Shown: positions 53,702-55,910 of the stretch, one piece after another
Layout of the letters: each line of letters begins with the position of its first letter
How positions within the stretch are numbered: position 1 is the first letter of the stretch
Made by a program: the position numbers and the translations under genes
From: Sphingopyxis granuli NBRC 100800
Lineage (GTDB): Bacteria; Pseudomonadota; Alphaproteobacteria; Sphingomonadales; Sphingomonadaceae
Assembly (NCBI RefSeq): GCF_001591045.1
Contig: NZ_BCUA01000019.1
Coordinates: forward strand, 1 to 55,910
DNA: 55,910 bases
Reading direction: 5' to 3'
Notes under the pieces: model-generated
Databases searched by the model: none
What the model was told of the DNA's origin: nothing
The model's input: the letters and a program-made list of their open reading frames with translations, nothing else

Positions 53702-54046
53702 ATGCCCGTCACCCTATTCGGGATTCCCAACTGCGACACCGTCAAGAAGGCTCGCGCCTGGCTTGCGGATCGCGGCGTCGATTATGCGTTTCACGATTAC
53801 AAGAAAAGCGGCGTCGACGCCGACCAGCTGGAGGACTGGACCCGCCGATTCGGTTGGGAAAAGCTGCTCAACCGGTCCGGCACCACATTCCGGAAATTGC
53901 CCGACGAGGTGAAAGCCGATCTGGACGCCGCGAAGGCGATAGCGATCATGATCGCGAATCCCTCGGCCATCAAGCGCCCGGTCGTGGTCCATGATGGCGG
54001 GGTATTGCTGGGCTTCGACGCGGCCGAATGGGAGCGGGCGCTGTAG
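53702..54046 (+). CDS. ArsC/Spx-family protein (YffB-like)
   Basis: The 114-residue protein has the thioredoxin-like LFGIPNCDTVKKARAWL with one active Cys (CxT), DYKKSGVDADQL, RSGTTFRKL and AIKRPVVVHD, as in YffB and Spx. Arsenate reductases need a further Arg pattern that is not obvious, so this is more likely a general glutathione-type or Spx-like protein. Start 53702 follows GAAGGTG. Expressed probably after the sensor gene. Confidence 0.88.
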   Translation: MPVTLFGIPNCDTVKKARAWLADRGVDYAFHDYKKSGVDADQLEDWTRRFGWEKLLNRSGTTFRKLPDEVKADLDAAKAIAIMIANPSAIKRPVVVHDGGVLLGFDAAEWERAL

Positions 54047-54082
54047 CGGACCTCGTCCACCCACAACCCGTCTTGCGGTCAT

Positions 54083-54112
54083 GGAAATTGTGAATCATCC
54101 TCGCGCGCGAGG
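54083..54112. promoter_or_regulatory. GGAAAT box and 14-base palindrome before the sigma factor
   Basis: GGAAAT at 54083-54088 resembles the -35 of FecI-type sigma promoters, and CCTCGCGCGCGAGG at 54099-54112 is a perfect palindrome just before GAGGGTGAGG, the ribosome site. If the palindrome folds in mRNA it would lie against the ribosome site and could reduce translation. Both are inferences from short motifs. Confidence 0.4.
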
Positions 54113-54121
54113 GTGAGGGAC

Positions 54122-54664
54122 ATGGTCAGACGACAGCGCCGATACGAATATAGCGAGGAAGACAGGGCGGCGCTCGACCGGCTCGACCGCGATTTCCGCC
54201 GCTCGCTGCTCAGCTGGTTCGGCCGCCGCACGCGCGACCGCGCCGATCTGGAGGACATGGTGCAGGAGGTGTTCGAGCGCCTTATCAAGCGCGGCGGCGC
54301 CTCCGAACTCGAACGCCAGAATCTCAGCGCCTATGTGTTCGAGACCGCCAGCAGCGTCCTGACCGATCATCTGCGCAAGAAAGTGACGCGCCATTCGGAC
54401 GCCCACGAACCATTCGATCAAAATCGGCATGGGGGTGCGGATTTCTCGCCCGAGCACGTTCTGATGGATCGGCAACAGCTTGCGCGGGCGACCGCCGTGC
54501 TGCTCGAACTGCCGGAACGGACCCGGGTGATATTTGTGCTGAGACGGCTCGAAGGCATGCGCCTGAATGACATAGCGAAGCGGCTCGGAATATCCGTGAG
54601 CGCGGTGGAGAAGCATATGCAGCGCGCCATCACCCACATCATGCGAAGGATCGACTTCGAGTGA
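54122..54664 (+). CDS. ECF sigma factor, FecI-like
   Basis: The 180-residue protein has sigma-70 region 2 (LDRDFRRSLLSWFGRRTRDRADLEDMVQEVFERLI, in pieces: LLSWFGRR, EDMVQEVFERL) and region 4 with VIFVLRRLEGMRLNDIAKRLGISVSAVEKHM, the HTH. These are FecI-type factors that respond to TonB-receptor signals via FecR. Start 54122 (ATG) has a good GAGGG upstream; an in-frame GTG at 54113 is also possible. Its stop overlaps the FecR start (TGATG). Confidence 0.9.
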   Translation: MVRRQRRYEYSEEDRAALDRLDRDFRRSLLSWFGRRTRDRADLEDMVQEVFERLIKRGGASELERQNLSAYVFETASSVLTDHLRKKVTRHSDAHEPFDQNRHGGADFSPEHVLMDRQQLARATAVLLELPERTRVIFVLRRLEGMRLNDIAKRLGISVSAVEKHMQRAITHIMRRIDFE

Positions 54665-55743
54665 TGACGACTCCCTCTACCTCGACCCTGCGTGGACTGG
54701 CGCCCGACGAAGCTGCCGCCACGTGGCTCGTCCGCATCGACGCGGGACCGCTCGGCCCAGAGGAACAGGCCGAGTTCGACGCCTGGCGCGCGGAATCGGC
54801 CGCGAACGCCGCCGCTTTCGCCAAGGCCGAAGCGGCATGGAAGCTGTTCGACGGCGCCCCGGGCGACCCCGCGCTGGACGCCCTGCGCGCATCGGCGCTC
54901 GCGGCCGGGAAGGAACCGCGGCGCGGCCTGTGGGCGGGTATCGGCGTCGGCATCGCGGCCTCGCTGCTTGCGGCGGTCGCGCTGAACACCGATTATCTGC
55001 CGTTCGGCCAGAAGGCCGACGCGCCGCAGCTCGCGGCCCGATCCGTCCCGGCGACCGCCACCACCCCCGAGGCGCCCGACAGCGGGGAGTTCGCCACTGC
55101 AAAGGGCGAGCGCCGTACCGTTCGCCTCGCCGACGGCAGCGCCATCACCCTCAACACCGACAGCGCGATCCGCGTCGGCTACGTCGCCGACCGCCGCCTC
55201 GTCCGCCTGCTGCGCGGGCAGGCGCTGTTCGAGGTCGCCAAGGACCCACACCGCCCCTTCGTCGTTCAGGCGGGCGTGAAGCAGGTCACCGCGCTCGGTA
55301 CCATCTTCGAGGTCCGCTTGCTCGACTCCGACCGGATGAAGGTCACGCTGGTCGAGGGCAAGGTCGTCGTCGATGAGGGCGAGGACCGGCCCGCCGCCGA
55401 TGCGTCCGTCATGGTCCCCGCCGTTCTCGTTCCCGGCGAGGCCCTGCTCGTGTCCGACGGCGCGCGGCCTGTGAAGTTCAAGGCCGACATCGACCAGCAG
55501 CTTCGCTGGCGCGAAGGCTTCGTCGAGTTCAACGACGCGACGCTGGCCGAGGCCGTCGCCGAAATGAACCGCTATGCGGGCAAGCAACTCGTCATCGGCG
55601 ATCCCGCGACCGGCAACCTGCGCGTCAGCGGCGTATTCCGCACCGGCAGCCCCGAACGCTTCGCCGCCATCGTCGGCGAGTTGCTGCCCGTCCGCCAGCA
55701 CACGCTGCCCGATGGCGGGGTCGAATTGCGCGCCGGGCGTTGA
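54664..55743 (+). CDS. FecR-family anti-sigma factor
   Basis: The 359-residue protein has the FecR cytoplasmic start (DEAAATWLVRIDAGPLGPEEQAEFDAWRAE), a transmembrane helix (GIGVGIAASLLAAVALN, about 98-115) and the periplasmic FecR domain (TAKGERRTVRLADGSAITLN, then RLLRGQALFEVAKDPHRPF and VTALGTIFEVR). It senses a TonB-receptor signal outside and controls the sigma factor. The receptor gene would be expected downstream, beyond the right edge. One-base overlap with the sigma gene. Confidence 0.9.
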   Translation: MTTPSTSTLRGLAPDEAAATWLVRIDAGPLGPEEQAEFDAWRAESAANAAAFAKAEAAWKLFDGAPGDPALDALRASALAAGKEPRRGLWAGIGVGIAASLLAAVALNTDYLPFGQKADAPQLAARSVPATATTPEAPDSGEFATAKGERRTVRLADGSAITLNTDSAIRVGYVADRRLVRLLRGQALFEVAKDPHRPFVVQAGVKQVTALGTIFEVRLLDSDRMKVTLVEGKVVVDEGEDRPAADASVMVPAVLVPGEALLVSDGARPVKFKADIDQQLRWREGFVEFNDATLAEAVAEMNRYAGKQLVIGDPATGNLRVSGVFRTGSPERFAAIVGELLPVRQHTLPDGGVELRAGR

Positions 55744-55783
55744 TCCCTCGCCCGCAGCCGGTCTCTCTTCTCCCGTCATGCTG

Positions 55784-55865
55784 AACTTGTTTCGGCATCC
55801 AAGGCCAGGCCTCTCCTTCAAGGCCGCGTTTATTCGAGGGCAGGCGATGGCCCCCGAAACAAGTT
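55784..55865. repeat. Inverted repeat AACTTGTTTCGG ... CCGAAACAAGTT
   Basis: Perfect 12-base inverted arms at 55784-55795 and 55854-55865 flank 58 bases after the fecR stop. The last 17 bases of the window (55894-55910) start a copy of the GTTCCCCGGCGAAAGCC repeat arm. No gene is visible between 55744 and the edge. Confidence 0.75.
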
Positions 55866-55910
55866 GGCAATTATCCCTTTTCGACAAAGAACTGTTCCCC
55901 GGCGAAAGCC

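Noticed and set aside
53702-54046. Arsenate reductase as a resistance gene
   Set aside because: There is no arsB, arsR or acr3 gene nearby, and the motif fits the YffB/Spx-like subgroup as well or better.

Overview
The window is about 56 kb of high-GC chromosomal DNA. Codon use, the mdh-sucD-sucA-sucB-lpd block, the COX15-type heme A synthase next to rplM-rpsI, the FecI/FecR pair, the PF10118-type hydrolase and the dense small palindromic repeats all point to an alphaproteobacterium of the Sphingomonadales, with Sphingopyxis or Sphingomonas most likely. This is judged from protein and repeat style, not from a database search. I see no rRNA, tRNA, CRISPR array, insertion sequence or integrated phage. 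Most genes are chromosomal housekeeping genes.

Layout. 1-1.7 kb: the end of an unknown gene, then two small reverse-strand genes divergent from an S24/LexA-type repressor. The intergenic region carries three evenly spaced palindromes. I read this as a chromosomal CI/Cro-like switch. 1.75-8 kb: small lipoprotein, aquaporin Z, GalU, a yfiR-yfiN-yfiB-like periplasm-to-c-di-GMP signalling operon, MsrA and a secreted M48 protease. 8-11.4 kb: a composite palindromic repeat, heme A synthase, an exported unknown protein, and ribosomal proteins L13 and S9 with a terminator. 11.4-13.6 kb: a phosphotransferase coupled to a large uncharacterised protein. 13.6-22.8 kb: a lipid or glycan head-group locus with a lipid-kinase-type enzyme, metallophosphoesterase, hydrolase, two nucleotidyltransferases, HIT protein, CDP-alcohol phosphotransferase, glycosyltransferase, HAD phosphatase and flippase. 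The chemistry looks coherent but the product is unknown.

22.9-36 kb: central metabolism, with sdhB, a thioesterase, ZapE, a polysaccharide deacetylase, malate dehydrogenase, SucD, the whole 2-oxoglutarate dehydrogenase complex (SucA, SucB, Lpd) and a small GIY-YIG nuclease gene inserted between sucD and sucA, bracketed by palindromic repeats. sucC and sdhCDA are not in the window. 36-41 kb: M20 amidohydrolase, TRIC-type membrane protein, alpha/beta hydrolase and SppA. 41-45 kb: NAD-dependent epimerase, ProB, Obg and a TetR regulator divergent from a PF10118 hydrolase. 46-51 kb: GNAT acetyltransferase, NfeD and an SPFH protein, a CitE-like lyase and an M28 peptidase. 51-56 kb: class II DAHP synthase, a membrane cyclic-nucleotide-binding-like protein, an ArsC/Spx-like protein, then a FecI-type sigma factor and FecR anti-sigma factor at the right edge.

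Many intergenic regions hold inverted repeats of several families, with cores such as CCCCGC-GAAG-GCGGGG, GAGCTTGTCGAAG and CTTTCGCGGGAATGAC. They sit between core genes and inside operons and are the main accessory content. The most interesting items are the CI/Cro-like switch, the head-group locus, and the pairing of a GIY-YIG nuclease with palindromic repeats.
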